A stretch of 64,000 nucleotides of DNA from Saccharum officinarum. Taxonomy: Eukaryota > Streptophyta > Magnoliopsida > Poales > Poaceae. The stretch spans positions 12,240,346 through 12,304,345 of the forward strand of contig CM036215.1 of the NCBI GenBank assembly GCA_020631735.1, read 5' to 3'. Positions 33,594 through 45,087 of the stretch are shown piece by piece; position 1 is the first letter of the stretch, and every line of letters starts with the position of its first letter. The position numbers were made by a program, and so were the translations under genes. The notes below the pieces were generated by a model. The model was given only the letters and a program-made list of their open reading frames with translations, was not told the DNA's origin and did not search any database.

Positions 33594-34078
33594 TCATATT
33601 GCTTTAGCTGTTAGTTCTTGATAGAAAACATCTGCAGGCATCGGGGCCTTTTGCGCAGCTGCCTTCGCCAGTTCATCGGCTTCAGTGTTTTCGCTTCTCG
33701 GAATATGGCGAAGAGTGAAACCCGCGAAATGCTTTTCCATTCTTCTTGCTGCTGCTAAGTATTTGATCAGTTCGGGCTCTTTGGCGGTGAATTCCTTCTT
33801 AACGTGCCCCACTATTACCTGGGAATCTGACTTGACTATGCATCTTCTGACCCCTAGGGCTTTGAGTTTTCGCAGCCCTAAAAGTATTGCCTCATATTCG
33901 GCTGTGTTGTTGGTTGTGAGAAACTCCAGCCTAGCTGCATAGCAGAGCTTTGGGCCTTTCAGCGGTGTCAGAATTGCTGCTATTCCCGCTCCATTCATAC
34001 CCCAAGCTCCGTCGCAATGTACGGTCTAGATTGGCTCTTTGAATTGAGCTGTGGTGTCACAGGCTGCTGGTGTCCAAT
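33594..34078 (-). pseudogene. Tat copy A archaeal-type RNase H
   Basis: The minus strand reads TVHCDGAWGMNGAGIAAIL, LTTNNTAEYEAILLGL, IVKSDSQVIVGHV and IPRSENTEADELAKAA. These are the DG...E...SDS...AD landmarks of the RVT_3-type RNase H that Tat elements gained in addition to the standard one. It would remove RNA from RNA-DNA hybrids during reverse transcription. It shares a frame with RT, with stops near 34019 and 33592. Confidence 0.85.
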
Positions 34079-34151
34079 CCACGATGAAGTCTGCGAGTAC
34101 CTAGGATTTGATGGCAGATCTATGCTCGAAATCCACTACGAACTCGTTCAA

Positions 34152-35717
34152 TTATGCAGCCCACTTTGCAATTCTTCCGACAGATTCGCTATTACGAAAT
34201 AACGCCTCTAATGGTTGTGCCGAAAGGACCTTGATGGGGTGGGCTTGGAAATAATGCTTTAGCTTTCTTGATGCCATGACCACTGTGGAGGCGATTTTTT
34301 CTAATTCAGAATAATTGAGTTTTGCCCCTGACAAGGCTTCGGATATGAAATATATCAGGAACTGTTTTATTGTGTTTTCGTGCAACTTTTCCTCAACCAA
34401 CACAGCGCTGACTGTTGTGGGCGAAGCTGCTATATAGACCAGTAGTGTTGCCTTTGGCGAAGGCTTGGATATTGTTGTTAGCTTGGTTAGATATGCCTTC
34501 AAGTCATCGAAAGCTTGCTGCTGTTCCGTGCCCCATTCAAAATTGTCGGAATTTCACAATATTCTGAAAAACAGCAACCCCCTTTGGGCTGATCTTGAAA
34601 TGAATCTGTCGAGGACTGCCAACCTGCCGGTGAGCGCTTGAACCTGCTTTCAGTTTGCTGGTGGCTTCATGTTTATAATGGCTGCTATTTTCTCGGAGTT
34701 TGCCTCTATGCCTCTCGCGGACACCAGGCAGCCTAGCAACTTCCCTTTTTTGATGCCGAAGAAGCATTTGTCCGGATTCAATCTGACGCCACTGTTTCTG
34801 AGGTTCTTGAATGTTTCTTGCAGATCTTCGATATGGGTATTCTTCTTGTCTCTCTTGACTACGATGTCATCAACATATGCCACTAGATTCTTGCCTTTTT
34901 GCTTGTCGAATACCCGTCTGTCATTCTCAAAAAAGGTGGGACCTGCGTTTCGCAACCCTTTTGGCATTCGCTTGTAACAGTAAGATCCTCTGGGAGTGAT
35001 GAAGCTTGTTTTCTCTTCGTCATCTGGGTTTAACCAGATTTGATGGTACCCAAAAAAACAATCTAGTAAACTCATGACTTCGCACCCAGCGGTGATATCG
35101 ACAAGCTTATCGATTCTGGGCAATGGGTACGGGTCCTTCAGGCAGCACTTGTTCAGGTCGGTGAAATCTACGCACATTCGCCACTTCCCGTTTTTCTTTT
35201 TGACCATTACCACGTTAGCCAGCCATTCAGGGTACTGTACTGGCCTGATGACCCCGGCGTCAAGCAATCTTTGAACTTCAGTCTTCACTGCCTCTTCCCT
35301 TTCTGCTGACATTTTCCTTAGCTTCTGCTTTCTTGGTTTTGCCCCTTTTTCTACATTTAGGTTGTGCTGGGCGAGATCTCGGCTGACGCCTTGAAAATCT
35401 TTGGCTAACTAGGCGAATACATCCTGGTTTTCATGAAGCAAAGTTATCAAGCTATCCTTTTCGCTTTCATTGAGGTCAGAGCCTATGTGCACGCACTTTT
35501 CTGGCACTAGATGCGATAGTGGTGTTTTCATGGTGTCTTTGGCTGGTTGTGCTCTGGGTCCCCCTGTCTTTTCGTTGTTTATTTCCTCGGAGGCAGGCTT
35601 CTTGGTGACTTCGTTTATGAGGCTGTATCCTGGTATTGGTTTGCCCTCTATTCGCCTGGACGCGGCCTGATCCCCGTGTATGTGATTATGCCGAAAGGAG
35701 ATGGCATTTTCATGCAT
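34152..35717 (-). pseudogene. Tat copy A reverse transcriptase and RNase H
   Basis: One minus-strand frame begins with a linker (SEKDSLITLLHENQDVFA). The RT follows: VKKKNGKWRMCVDFTDLNK, DPYPLPRIDKLVD, GYHQIWL, KRMPKGLRNAGPTF, and the catalytic YVDD in LVAYVDDIVVK at about 34861-34880. The conventional RNase H comes next (FIYFISEAL-type region near 34370, HYFQAHPIKVL). RT makes cDNA in the particle. In-frame stops lie at about 35407, 34648 and 34535. The frame differs from gag-protease. Confidence 0.88.
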
Positions 35718-35803
35718 AGATAGCTCTGCTTTATTGCGATTTCGAACTTGCTTAGTACTCCTCTACGAAAATGGCCGTGTAGGGGTAATCTATGTTGACT
35801 ATG

Positions 35804-37950
35804 TCAAAAGTTACCATTTCTGTACGGACCTTTTCGCCTTCGGCGAAAGAAGCTGGAATTGACTTTTTTTCCCAAAGCATCAATCTTTTTTCCACTGAAA
35901 CCGAACGACGAGTTCCCGGCTGGGTCTAACGTGCGCTTGTCGAGCCTCATCTGTTCGAAGGTCTTGATGAACAAAATATCAGCGGAGCTACCATTGTCAA
36001 CAAGGATGTTGTGCACACTGAAACCAGCCATGTTCGCTGTTGCTACAAACGTGTCTGTGTGCGGGTAATCTCGCACCTGGAAATCATCTTCGTCAATAGT
36101 GATTGGTACCAAGGACCATGCTAGTCTGTTAAGTGGTAACCTTGGCGAGACGGTATGCACTCTTCTTTTGAACTCTCTTCTTGCTCTTTTGTTCTCGTGC
36201 TCTTGACTTGAACCGCCTGTGATTGCGAAGATGTGGCCCTGGGATGGCAAGATGTTTACAACTTGATGCTCTTGGGCGCTTTCTTGTTTCGCTGACTGAG
36301 GCTGACTTGAGTATTGCTGCTCTTGCTGAACTAGCGAAGTCGCGGCTGCAGAATGCCCCGGTTGCTGAGTGAAATGCTGGTACATTAGGAAAGCCTGTTG
36401 CTGCCAAGCATAAGGGTGCTGGCTATATCCGTGCGAAAAGCTGGGGTAATGAGGGGCATAACCGCTTGGGGCTTCGTAGGCACCGTTGAAACCTTGGTTG
36501 CTTACCATTTCACGATTGGCATTATGAAACACATGGTCGGTCGTTTTGCTGCTTCTACAGGCTTCGTCTTTCTCTTTCAGTTCTTTCGCCATCTTGCCGC
36601 ATACTGCACAATAAGGTGTCCTCTGACCTCTGCCTTTTCCTCTGCCATCACAGCCTCCTCTCGGGCCTCGGCCTCCACGACCGCCATGCTGGCTTTGATT
36701 GAAACTCATGTACTGCTGCACTGGGAGGGGCCCTGGGAACCTCTATTCCGTTGTTGGGCCTTCTGCCTGCTCTTGTAAGTTGGTTATCGCGCGGATTGCT
36801 CTCATGGCTTTTTGGTTCGGATTTGGTGGTGGCCTGGGTGCCTTACCCGTCTGCCACCATGAGTTTCTTGTTGCCTTACACTTCTTCAGGTCGTCGTCTG
36901 ACCTTGTATATTTCTGCATTACTTCGAATAACTCTCTTACTGAAGTCGGGTAATTTCTAGCGAAATGAGCTGCACACTGGCCGATGGCCAGCCCTTCGAC
37001 AGCGGCTGCTATGACTGTCTCCTCTGGCGCATTCGGCACCTGTGCTTTGGTCTAAATAAAGCTTTCGAGGAACTATGATAAGGATTCGTCGTCTTGTTGG
37101 ACGCAATTCAGCAGATCTCTTGTTGTCTTGGTTCCTGGGTGGTATCCTTGGAAGGTGGATACTAGCTCCGCTCTGATCTGGCCCCAAGACTTGATGGACA
37201 AAGGCTTCAGTGAGGTGTACCAGTCATGCACAATATCATCGACTGCCAGTATGAGTGACTTGGCGAGAATGTTTGCGTCTCCGCCCGCTGATGTTATCGT
37301 TGTTTCATAGCTCGCCAAGAACTTCCTTGGATTTGACTTTTCGTCGTAGATCGGTATGCGGGGCTTGTAACCTGGTGGCCAAGGGTATAGCTGCAATTTT
37401 TTATTGAGCGGTGAAGCTAGGTCGTAAGCGCCTTCGCCCTCATCGCAGAGGTCACTGCCTGGTGTCATGATGTTTTCGCTAATGCGAATGGCTCCTGACA
37501 GGCCTGCTGCTTGCAATCCTTGGACTTCTTTTGCTAGCCTATTTCTCTAGATTTCGGCTTGCCTGATTGCCCTTTGTGTTTGTTCTGCTTTGTTGCGGGC
37601 AGCGGCTTGTTTGAGGAGGTGTTCCTTCTTGCCCTGCAACCTGAGGATATCCTGCTGATATTGGTTCAGTGTTTTTAGTTGCTTCGCTTGTTCGGTGATC
37701 TTGCCGTCTTTGTCTTCTTGGTCGTCATTGTTGTGGTCCCGTGGCATGTCTTTGATGTCACCTTCCAGGGTTGCTTCACGCTCGCCAGGTGGTGTGGCGG
37801 TGCCTCCTATGCTATCACCATGGCCGCCATAGCAGACTTCGGATGCGATGGGACAGCACCGGTCCCTGCCGCGGAAATGGCGACGGTTGCTGCCTTAGAG
37901 GCCTCTGCCTTGTCCACCCCCGTCTTCACCTTGTCTTTTTTGGGTGCCAT
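35804..37950 (-). pseudogene. Tat copy A gag and protease
   Basis: Minus strand. An ATG at 37950 gives MAPKKDKVKTGVDKAEASK, which stops at 37807. After a frame change, a frame from 37747 to 35804 carries a coiled-coil segment (KQLKTLNQYQQDILRLQG) and the gag core (WPPGYKPRIPIYDEKSNPRK, DIVHDWYTSLKPLSIKSW, TRDLLNCVQQDDESLS, VPNAPEETVIAAAVEGLA). A Gly/Arg-rich part with a decayed knuckle (YCAVCGK) follows, then a retropepsin with active site ILVDNGSSADILF at about 35990. Several in-frame stops (for example near 37545, 37073 and 36741) interrupt it. Gag forms the particle and the protease cuts the polyprotein. Confidence 0.85.
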
Positions 37951-37966
37951 GATAAGCTCGCACAAT

Positions 37967-37984
37967 AACCACGGTGGGCACCAA
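37967..37984 (-). promoter_or_regulatory. Tat primer binding site
   Basis: The minus strand reads TTGGTGCCCACCGTGGTT immediately after the LTR end AACA. The form TGG(T/C)GCCCACCGTGG is usual for grass Tat elements. I do not assign the tRNA. Confidence 0.8.
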
Positions 37985-39656
37985 TGTTGTTCAAATCCAA
38001 TGGGCCTCCAAACACCGGTTGCGGCACGAGCGAAATCGAGCGAGGCACACATGCGAAAGGGATCACAGATGAAATGAATCCATTGTTTTTTGTATTCCAA
38101 ATCGTCTCTCTTACAACCCTTTGCCAGGGGCTATTTATACATGCCCGTAGGCTTTTCATGGGACACATATGCCCTCCTACCTACCCTAAATCCGTGGAAT
38201 ATTCTCCGCCGCCCAGGGCTTGCTCGTCCTTTGGAGTCCCCGCCTCCCTCGGTTAGCGCCTGCCAGGGCGACCTGTCTAGCTTGACGTAATGGGCCCGGA
38301 CTGGCGGGGCATGCCGGGCGCGCGCTACGAAATGTCTTCTCCCTGGGTGAGACCAGCAAGGAAATGAGACGAATTGCAATATCAACAAACCTATCGTGGA
38401 GGCGAAATGGTCTGACCTGGCGGAGCCTCTACGCGGTTCAGCAAAAACCTTTTCGCCTTGGCGAACAGGCACACCAGCGATCGGCTTCGTCCGGCCGTGT
38501 CTTGCCTATTCACCTCGGTGAATAGATGTCTTGAGGTTGTTATCATTTTTTACCCACCCGCCTTTTGCCAAGTCAAAAACCGCGGCTCATGACCTCTGAG
38601 GTCTAATCACGTCCCGTCATATCGCTCGGCTGAAATCTCTAGACGATGGTCGGGCCGCACGGGATGCGAACGGGGGTGTTGACCCCAACATCCGCATACA
38701 TCCTCCATCAACGACGAGGCCCCGCTAGGCCTTGGAAAAGCAACCGATGACTCTCAGTTATGTTGATTTCACCTTCATCTTATAATTTTGGCCGACACAT
38801 TACATTCTGCAAGAATATTTATTTGTTACATGAATAAATCGCGATCCTCTGCTACTTGCAAAAAACTGCTTTGGGATACTCGGGGGCTGACTTCTTGCAG
38901 TCATTAATCATGTTCAACCCTGTTAAGCACGCGCTATGTTATACTAACTCATCAATGTGCTCGGGCACTACAACGACAACTGTGCATGCTACTTACCTGC
39001 GTTGTATCTTGATGTCTCTTAGATCTTGAAATGGTATAAGTGACCGCACTCCTGTACTCATATTTGTTTCCATACAAACATAGCTCTATACTTCCCTTGT
39101 TTATGTCATATGCTCTGGTTTGGGTGTACTCGTATACGGTACATCCATAGGCCTTTTAAATTAAACATGGTGCTTAGGTTAAAATAGCTTTCTTTAATCA
39201 AAATTAGACATGGTGTTTAAATTTTGGTTAATGAGCTTTGAAGCTACTCCCATAAACAATAAAGGTATTTCATGATGGAAATGAACCAAGGCTAGGAATA
39301 CACTGCAATATTACTCTAGCCTTGTTTATGCTAGAATGTAAAAAGTTGGGTGAACAAAATAAAAAATAAAAAATATATAATATATAATATATATAATAAT
39401 AATAATTTCAATAATATTAATAAATAAATAAATAAATAAATAAGGGGACTTCGTCCGGCCGTGTCCCGCCTATTCGCCCTGGTGAATAGATGTCTTGAGG
39501 TCGTTATCATTTTTTACCCACCCGCCTTTTGCCAAGTCAAAAACTGCGGCTCATGACCTCTGAGGTCTAATCACGTCCCGTCATATCACTCGGCCAAAAT
39601 CTCTGGATGGCGGTCGGGTGGCACGGGCTGCCCAACAGGGGTGTTGACCCCCAACA
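37985..39656 (-). mobile_element. Shared middle Tat LTR
   Basis: On the plus strand it starts TGTTGTTCAAATCC beside the PBS of copy A and ends GACCCCCAACA beside the PPT/antisense-ORF side of copy B. It is therefore both the 5' LTR of A and the 3' LTR of B. It is 1672 bp and contains a 206-208 bp direct repeat. It differs from the left LTR by scattered substitutions and small indels. Confidence 0.85.
38485..39656. repeat. Direct repeat of the LTR terminus inside the Tat LTR
   Basis: CTTCGTCCGGCCGTGTC to CCCCAACA occurs at 38485-38690 and again at 39449-39656 with a 758-bp spacer ending in AATAAATAAATAAGGGG. The same arrangement is in the left LTR (ending at 24243 and 26462), so it predates that LTR pair. 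Confidence 0.8.
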
Positions 39657-39674
39657 TTAGCAAGGGGGCTCCAA

Positions 39675-39680
39675 TATAAA
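39675..39680 (+). promoter_or_regulatory. TATA box for the Tat antisense ORF
   Basis: CCAATATAAACCCCTCTAGG lies 19 bases inside the LTR junction, about 280 bases upstream of the first ATG of the antisense ORF. A similar box is at 18475 in the Tat fragment. Copy A has lost this region. Confidence 0.5.
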
Positions 39681-39956
39681 CCCCTCTAGGGGCAGAGGAG
39701 CCGTGCACGCTCATCCTTCGTTTGGCTGTTGATCAAGTCCTGGACTTTCGCCTAATCGACCTCTTGCTCCAGCTTTCGCCTATTTCTAGAATCCACCGAC
39801 CTTCGCCAAGTTCCTTCACAGGTTTGTGATTCTCTTAGCTTCGAGTGTTTTCGCTTGCGCTATGTAGTATGCTTTATAGTACTTTCATTGTTCTTCTTCT
39901 TTTTCTTTTTTACTATTTTCATTTCTTGTGTTTTCACGTTCTATTCGTTTGGATAG

Positions 39957-41232
39957 ATGTCGAGTGAGTCTTCTCTGAGAGCGATTCCGCCAGTGAGAGC
40001 TCCACTAGCAGATCTAGTTCGGAGTCCCACACTTGTTCACAAAGCGAACTCTAAGGGATGCATTTTCGCATGGCGGATACTCAAGGTGTTGGCGCAGCGT
40101 CGGAGCATCCTGGCCCCTCTTGTGTTGTCGTTGAGGAGACTGAGACTGATGTTGAAATCGTGGAGGGGGGAGAAGAAGGCGAGACTATTGGACCGACGCC
40201 GGTTGCTCACCATGGCCAAGTGGATCTTGAGCCAGCGACCTATCGCCTTGGCCGTTCGAAGGTGACCGAGACGGTTCTTGATGAATACATGGCGGATGGT
40301 CTCTTGCATCGCACAATGCGTAACTGGTGCCGTGCTCCTGGTCATGAGGAGATGCCCCAGCCTGAGCCTTATGAAGTTGTAGTGATTCGGGACTTCTTTA
40401 AGGCTAGGCTACGATTTCCCTGTGAGGATTTCATCGAGGAGGTGCTGCAGCGTTCCGATCTGCAAATTCATCATCTGACCCTCAATGCATTTGCTCGTAT
40501 GAGCGTCTTCGCTATGGCACTAAAGATGGCCGGCTGTGCTCTTAGCGTGAATTTGTTTGTTCGCTATTACGAGATGCATTTTCATAAGAAAACGGTGACA
40601 GATAGACGGACAAAGGTCGAGATGGTGAACCATTACGGGTCCTATAACTTTGTTCCTAAAAAGACGAAAGGGATAGTTTCGATTGTTCTAGCCTGCTGAA
40701 ACAAATGGCCGAACTAGAACAAGTATTGGTTTTATCATCGTGTTTGCAGTGACGAAGAAATGGCTGAGGCACTGCTGAATGAGCTGCCGAAAGCTCATAT
40801 ATTAGTGTCCGAGATGACTCCGATGAAGGGCCTTCGTCTTGGCGAGATCATTGGTGAAGGATAGCTTGATGCAGAAGCCGCTGAAGCTTTTGCTTTGACT
40901 ACTCATCGGCATATTAGCCGAGATCTCGTGGTGGAGCCTTGTGATCTAGTCATCGTGAGAGGTTTCCGGGGTCTAGTATGATCAAGTTTTTCAGGTCTCG
41001 CTTCCGCCGCTTCCTTAGGAAGGAAGAGGTTCTTAAAAAATTCTATTCAGACTTCGACTCGACTATTTTGGAGGATCGGAAGTCCCGCCGTGATGAGGTT
41101 AAACGAGAGCGTGGGGAGTCATCTTCGGCTGGTCTAAAGGATCCAAAGGAGGAGCCAGCCAATGAAATGGTACTTGACTTGGTGAACCGAAAGTATAGTT
41201 TTTATCTTCGCCCCATAGGGGGTGAAATGTAG
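39957..41232 (+). pseudogene. Tat antisense ORF, copy B (internally deleted)
   Basis: A start at 39957 (MSSESSLRAIPP) has an overlapping Ser-rich frame typical of these proteins. The main block at 40058-40699 is open: VVVEETETDVEIVEGGEEGE, LHRTMRNWCRAPGHEEM, VIRDFFKARLRFPCEDFIEE and ALKMAGCALSVNLFVRYYEM, matching copy A and resembling PF04195. After 40930 the sequence jumps to the last exon (SRFRRFLRKEEVLKKFYS to FYLRPIG, ending at 41232). 2451 bp present in copy A are missing between 8-bp direct repeats. Stops at 40697 and 40862 also break it. Confidence 0.7.
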
Positions 41233-41477
41233 GTTGCTTGTGTGATGTATAGTGTATGAGGTATGTGATGTGAGCAGTTGCGAAGCTTGGACTTAGTTTT
41301 TGTGTGATTTTTGTTTTGATGTGTTTGTTCGTGCTACTGTGCTTTGCATTGTCGCTTTATCTACGACCGTGGACCTTCTAGGGGCGCCGCGTAGGTGACA
41401 ATAAGAAATCGCATCTCCTGTGTCGTCTCTATGGCCACTCGTGTAGGCGAATAGTGGAGCAAACATTGTTCCCTTTA

Positions 41478-41890
41478 CTCTTTTAGGGTAAGGGGATGAA
41501 ATGGAACGAAGGATGCTCGAGCGGCTCCTTTGCCAGCCCCTCGGCATCTTGCATAGGCAAAAAGATTAAAACGCCGTCCCCCAACCTTTTAGGGCGAGGG
41601 GATGAAGTGGAGCGAAGGATGCTCGAGCGGCTCCTTTGCCAACCCCTCAGCATCTCGCATAGGTGAAAAGATTAAAACACGGTCCCCCCAACCTTTTAGG
41701 GTGAGGGGATGAAGTGGAGCGAAGGATGCTCGAGCGGCTCCTTTGCCAGCCCCTCGGCATCTCGCTTAGGCGAAAAGATTAAAACGCCGTCCCCCCAACC
41801 TTTTAGGGTGAGGGAATAAGTGGAGCGAAGGATGCTCGAGCGGCTTGTTTGCCAGCCCCTCGCCATCTCGCAAGGGCGAAAATAGGAAAA
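41478..41890. repeat. Tat minisatellite, four units (copy B)
   Basis: The same roughly 106-bp unit as at 30351-30855, but four units instead of five. Units start near 41480, 41587, 41694 and 41800. Confidence 0.85.
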
Positions 41891-43239
41891 AATGCTTTTG
41901 AGTCAAGCACGTGAGCGAGATGAATTGCTTTAACAATTTTTGTTTTTATAGCTGGTGGCGTTGGACCAGGCTTCATTCGTCGAGGCATGATTGGCTGACG
42001 GTCCCAAGTTGTTTCTGGTTCTCGATGGTTTCCATTTTTCCTAAGCGACAACTTCCGCCTTATTGCTGGAGTTTTGGGGGCACCGGGGCGAATAGACTCA
42101 GCTATCTGTAGTGAAAAAATCCTCTTCTTTGTTGGGCGATAGCAGGAGGTCCGTCCTTGCTGTCTTATGGCTGGAAAGTTGCAAACAAGAGAGCACAGGT
42201 CGTCAGAGGTTGATGGAGATGGCAATTGTAAGAAGCTGAAGGTTTTTTAATACCTTCGCTCCTATGGCTGCTACATCCTGAAACATAGCCAACAGCTGGC
42301 CATCTGTAGTCTAAAACCCGGCCTGCTGCTTTAATGTATGCAGAATCCTGAAGCCTCTCATTCCTAAGGTGCTAGCGTTTCTGACTTTGCATTTTTTGTC
42401 TCCCTTTTTTCGCTCATGTCGAGTACCATGCAACCTAATTTCTTCTCCGCTACTGTGCCTTTGCGCGATGGACGTAGAGGTTCCCCCCTCTAGAGCTCTG
42501 CTTTCTTTGCTTTGGAATTTGTAAATTTCCTATCTTGCTAGCCGGTTGGTTGCCTAGGTGGGCGACCCCCTTGTTGCTTATATAGTGCCTGTTTGTCTAA
42601 TGGGGTCTTGAATTATGGTTGGTATGGTAGGTTGACCATTGATATTCCGCCGTGTTAGTGCTCTTGTCCTTCCGTGCCTTGGGTTGTTGGGTTTTATTTG
42701 TACGTTGAAATTGCGATATATAATTTGCATGGCTTTTTAGCCATTTTTGCTCCGCTCATCACTCCTTTTTGGTGGTGTGGGGCTTCTTGGTAGCCTATTT
42801 GGCTGTTGCTCCCGCTCACACTCCTTTTTGGTGTGGTGTGGCATTATTTGGGCTCGTTAGTCTTTTCGCCTTTTCACTCACTCCTTTTTCGTGTAACGAA
42901 AAGTTAATATAGCCTATGGGCTTGCTTGGGGTTGCTTTGCTCCCGATCATGATGTTTTGCATGAGTGCGAAATGTTGCAAACTTAAAGATGAGGGTTGTT
43001 CCTCGATGATATTCAAATTCTGCCAAAATCAGATTTTGTTTTGACGTCTAACGTTTGCCTTTTGCTTGGGGGAAAATTTGATTGAATTCTTTTCCAAGAA
43101 AGGTACATGGGATCGCCTCATTAAAAAACCTCATGCCTTTTCTCATAGGCTCCCCCTGTGAGGAAAAAGAGCGCAAATCCTTATCTTAATGTTTACATAA
43201 ATAAGGAAAGAAAATTACAGCCCTCAGAGGGCGAAGATG
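41891..43239. other. Tat copy B noncoding region
   Basis: Parallels 30856-32205 of copy A almost throughout, including the three CACTCCTTTTT(G/C)GTG motifs. No gene supported. Confidence 0.6.
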
Positions 43240-43307
43240 TTACGGGTAGAAGCGCCGCAAATTGTCTGTGTTCCAGGTGTGAGTTGTTTCGATTCCTTCG
43301 TCATTCA
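43240..43307 (-). pseudogene. Tat copy B integrase, C-terminal end
   Basis: The minus strand reads GIETTHTWNTDNLRRFYP and then a stop, equal to the end of the copy A integrase. It is cut at the E2 insertion; the neighbouring piece resumes at 59110. Confidence 0.85.
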
Positions 43308-43312
43308 GTAAC

Positions 43313-44867
43313 TGTTGACGGTCGTCAACCATCAATTTCAAACCGTCAATAAAACATGAAAAAGGGTAAATAATAGATAAAAATGTAAAATAGGGGTTTA
43401 ACTGATAGAATTTCACAGGTTTTGGTGAATCTGTGTTTCTGTAGGAAGTTATCAGGAAGTAAATGGAGAAATGAATAAACATCAAGCTAAAAAGCATATT
43501 CCACGGCGGCATGAAGTGAAGAAGAATATAGAAGATACAAGAACACAGACCCTCGAAGGTGGGACCCACCTGGAAGTGACCCAGGTCGGCCGACCTGGCC
43601 TCTAGGTTGGCCGACCTAGAGGTCCACATGTCAGCCTCGGCCTTCACACACGATGCTCCACCGCCTTAGGGTTTCAATCTCCTCCGTTGTTTCAAGTCGG
43701 TTTGATCAAAGGGTTGCGGTTCATTCTACCGGCCTATATAAACAGAGCCCACCCCCTTCCTGAAGAGAGAAGACAAGAGGAAATTAGTTGAAGCCAAGGA
43801 GAAGCTCTCCACCAAAGATTAGATTAGCTACTCAAAGTTCTAGTATAGGCTAGCTAGCAAGGTTTAAGTAGAGTTCGGGTTCTCGCTCGAGGATTCCGAA
43901 TCTGCAGTCATCTAGAGTCTAGTATAATCTTTTGTATCTCTCCTTTGTTATGACTTTGTTCTATTTCAATATTATATTCCTGTTTATTATGTTCCTAGTT
44001 TGCTCTTGTAGTATATTTGATATAGTCATGATTGATTATGAGTTTATGCATATGTTCGCAAAGCACTAAATCCAGTACTCGAGTGGGTTAAGCGGTAGCC
44101 AGTATGTAAGCGTGGTGCTTAGATATTGTATGCCTGCGGATGCACTCTATATGCTGGGAAGTGTGGTAGATCGCGGGCGTGACAATAATCCCTTTGAGTC
44201 CTTTGTAACCCACACCTCGTATATAGAACTAGTAGAACCTGGTTGCAGAGGAATAGTCTAGCTATGTTCTGGCTCTCCTCTAGCAATGTTCCTTATGTGT
44301 AGATGAAGAGTCCTTTGTGCTATATATGATTGTATATTTGCTAGAGTACGTGAAAGACTTAATGAATTAGTAATTACTTAGGGATTCAACCTCTTAACTA
44401 ATCTCCTGTTGGGTCTTACTAAACTTGTGTAGTATCTATTTCTATCTCTGGGGTTATCAATATTTATTCTTACATTTTTTCGTTATCCTTATTTATCTAC
44501 CATTGGCTTACCCCTGTTTGGGCATGTCCTATGTGATTGATTTTCATCATATGTAATCCACAATGATTTGTTATTTCATGCTGCTCAATTTCAATAGCTT
44601 TTCCCTGTGGTAAAATATAAATAATGATACCAGGAATACTCCTGGTGAAGTGCTACAATGGTAGGATTAATCTATGCGCTTGCAGATTTATTGTTATTTA
44701 ATATATTTCATATATTCAATATTACTAGTCATATGAAATGATAGCCAATTTGATAATACATATCTAGCTTCATTTGCTGGGGATGACAACCTGGTTCCAT
44801 AGTTAGATGTGTAGTGATTACTAAGTGACTACTACTAAAACAAGTGCTGCATTAATAAATACCAACA
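43313..44867 (+). mobile_element. E2 5' LTR
   Basis: 1555 bp, TGTTGACGG to ACCAACA. TATA-like CTATATAAA is at 43734-43742. The palindrome-rich AGGTCGGCCGACCT-like stretch near 43585-43620 is shared with the 3' LTR. Confidence 0.88.
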
Positions 44868-44875
44868 AGCATTTC

Positions 44876-44893
44876 TAGTGTCGTTGCCGGGGA
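44876..44893 (+). promoter_or_regulatory. E2 primer binding site (tRNA-Asp type)
   Basis: TAGTGTCGTTGCCGGGGA lies 8 bases after the LTR end, in the same context (CAACAAGCATTTC) as in E1, with several mismatches at its 5' side. Confidence 0.8.
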
Positions 44894-45087
44894 AAAGCAA
44901 CATAAAGCTAGAAATTAACAAATCAAGTAAATACTTATTGATGAAAATCATAACTAGGTACCTCTTTCTTTTCTGGTTTACCCTTGTTTTCTTTGTTTTG
45001 TATCTTATATAGGGAATTTTAGGACTCACCACACTCTAATCAGAATCAACTTAATCAAGAAGAAAGCCCACATCAATTTTTGAAGCT

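Larger units (their letters stand above)
23543..39656 (-). mobile_element. Tat-lineage LTR retrotransposon, copy A
   Basis: Minus-strand element: 5' LTR 37985-39656, PBS 37984-37967, gag-protease, RT, RNase H, archaeal-type RNase H, integrase, a noncoding region, an antisense ORF on the plus strand, a PPT and 3' LTR 23543-26462. The second RNase H and the antisense ORF identify the Tat (Grande/Cinful-like) lineage. The left flank is CCCGC (23538-23542). The right LTR is shared with copy B, so no matching duplication lies beside it. All coding parts are interrupted. Confidence 0.85.
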
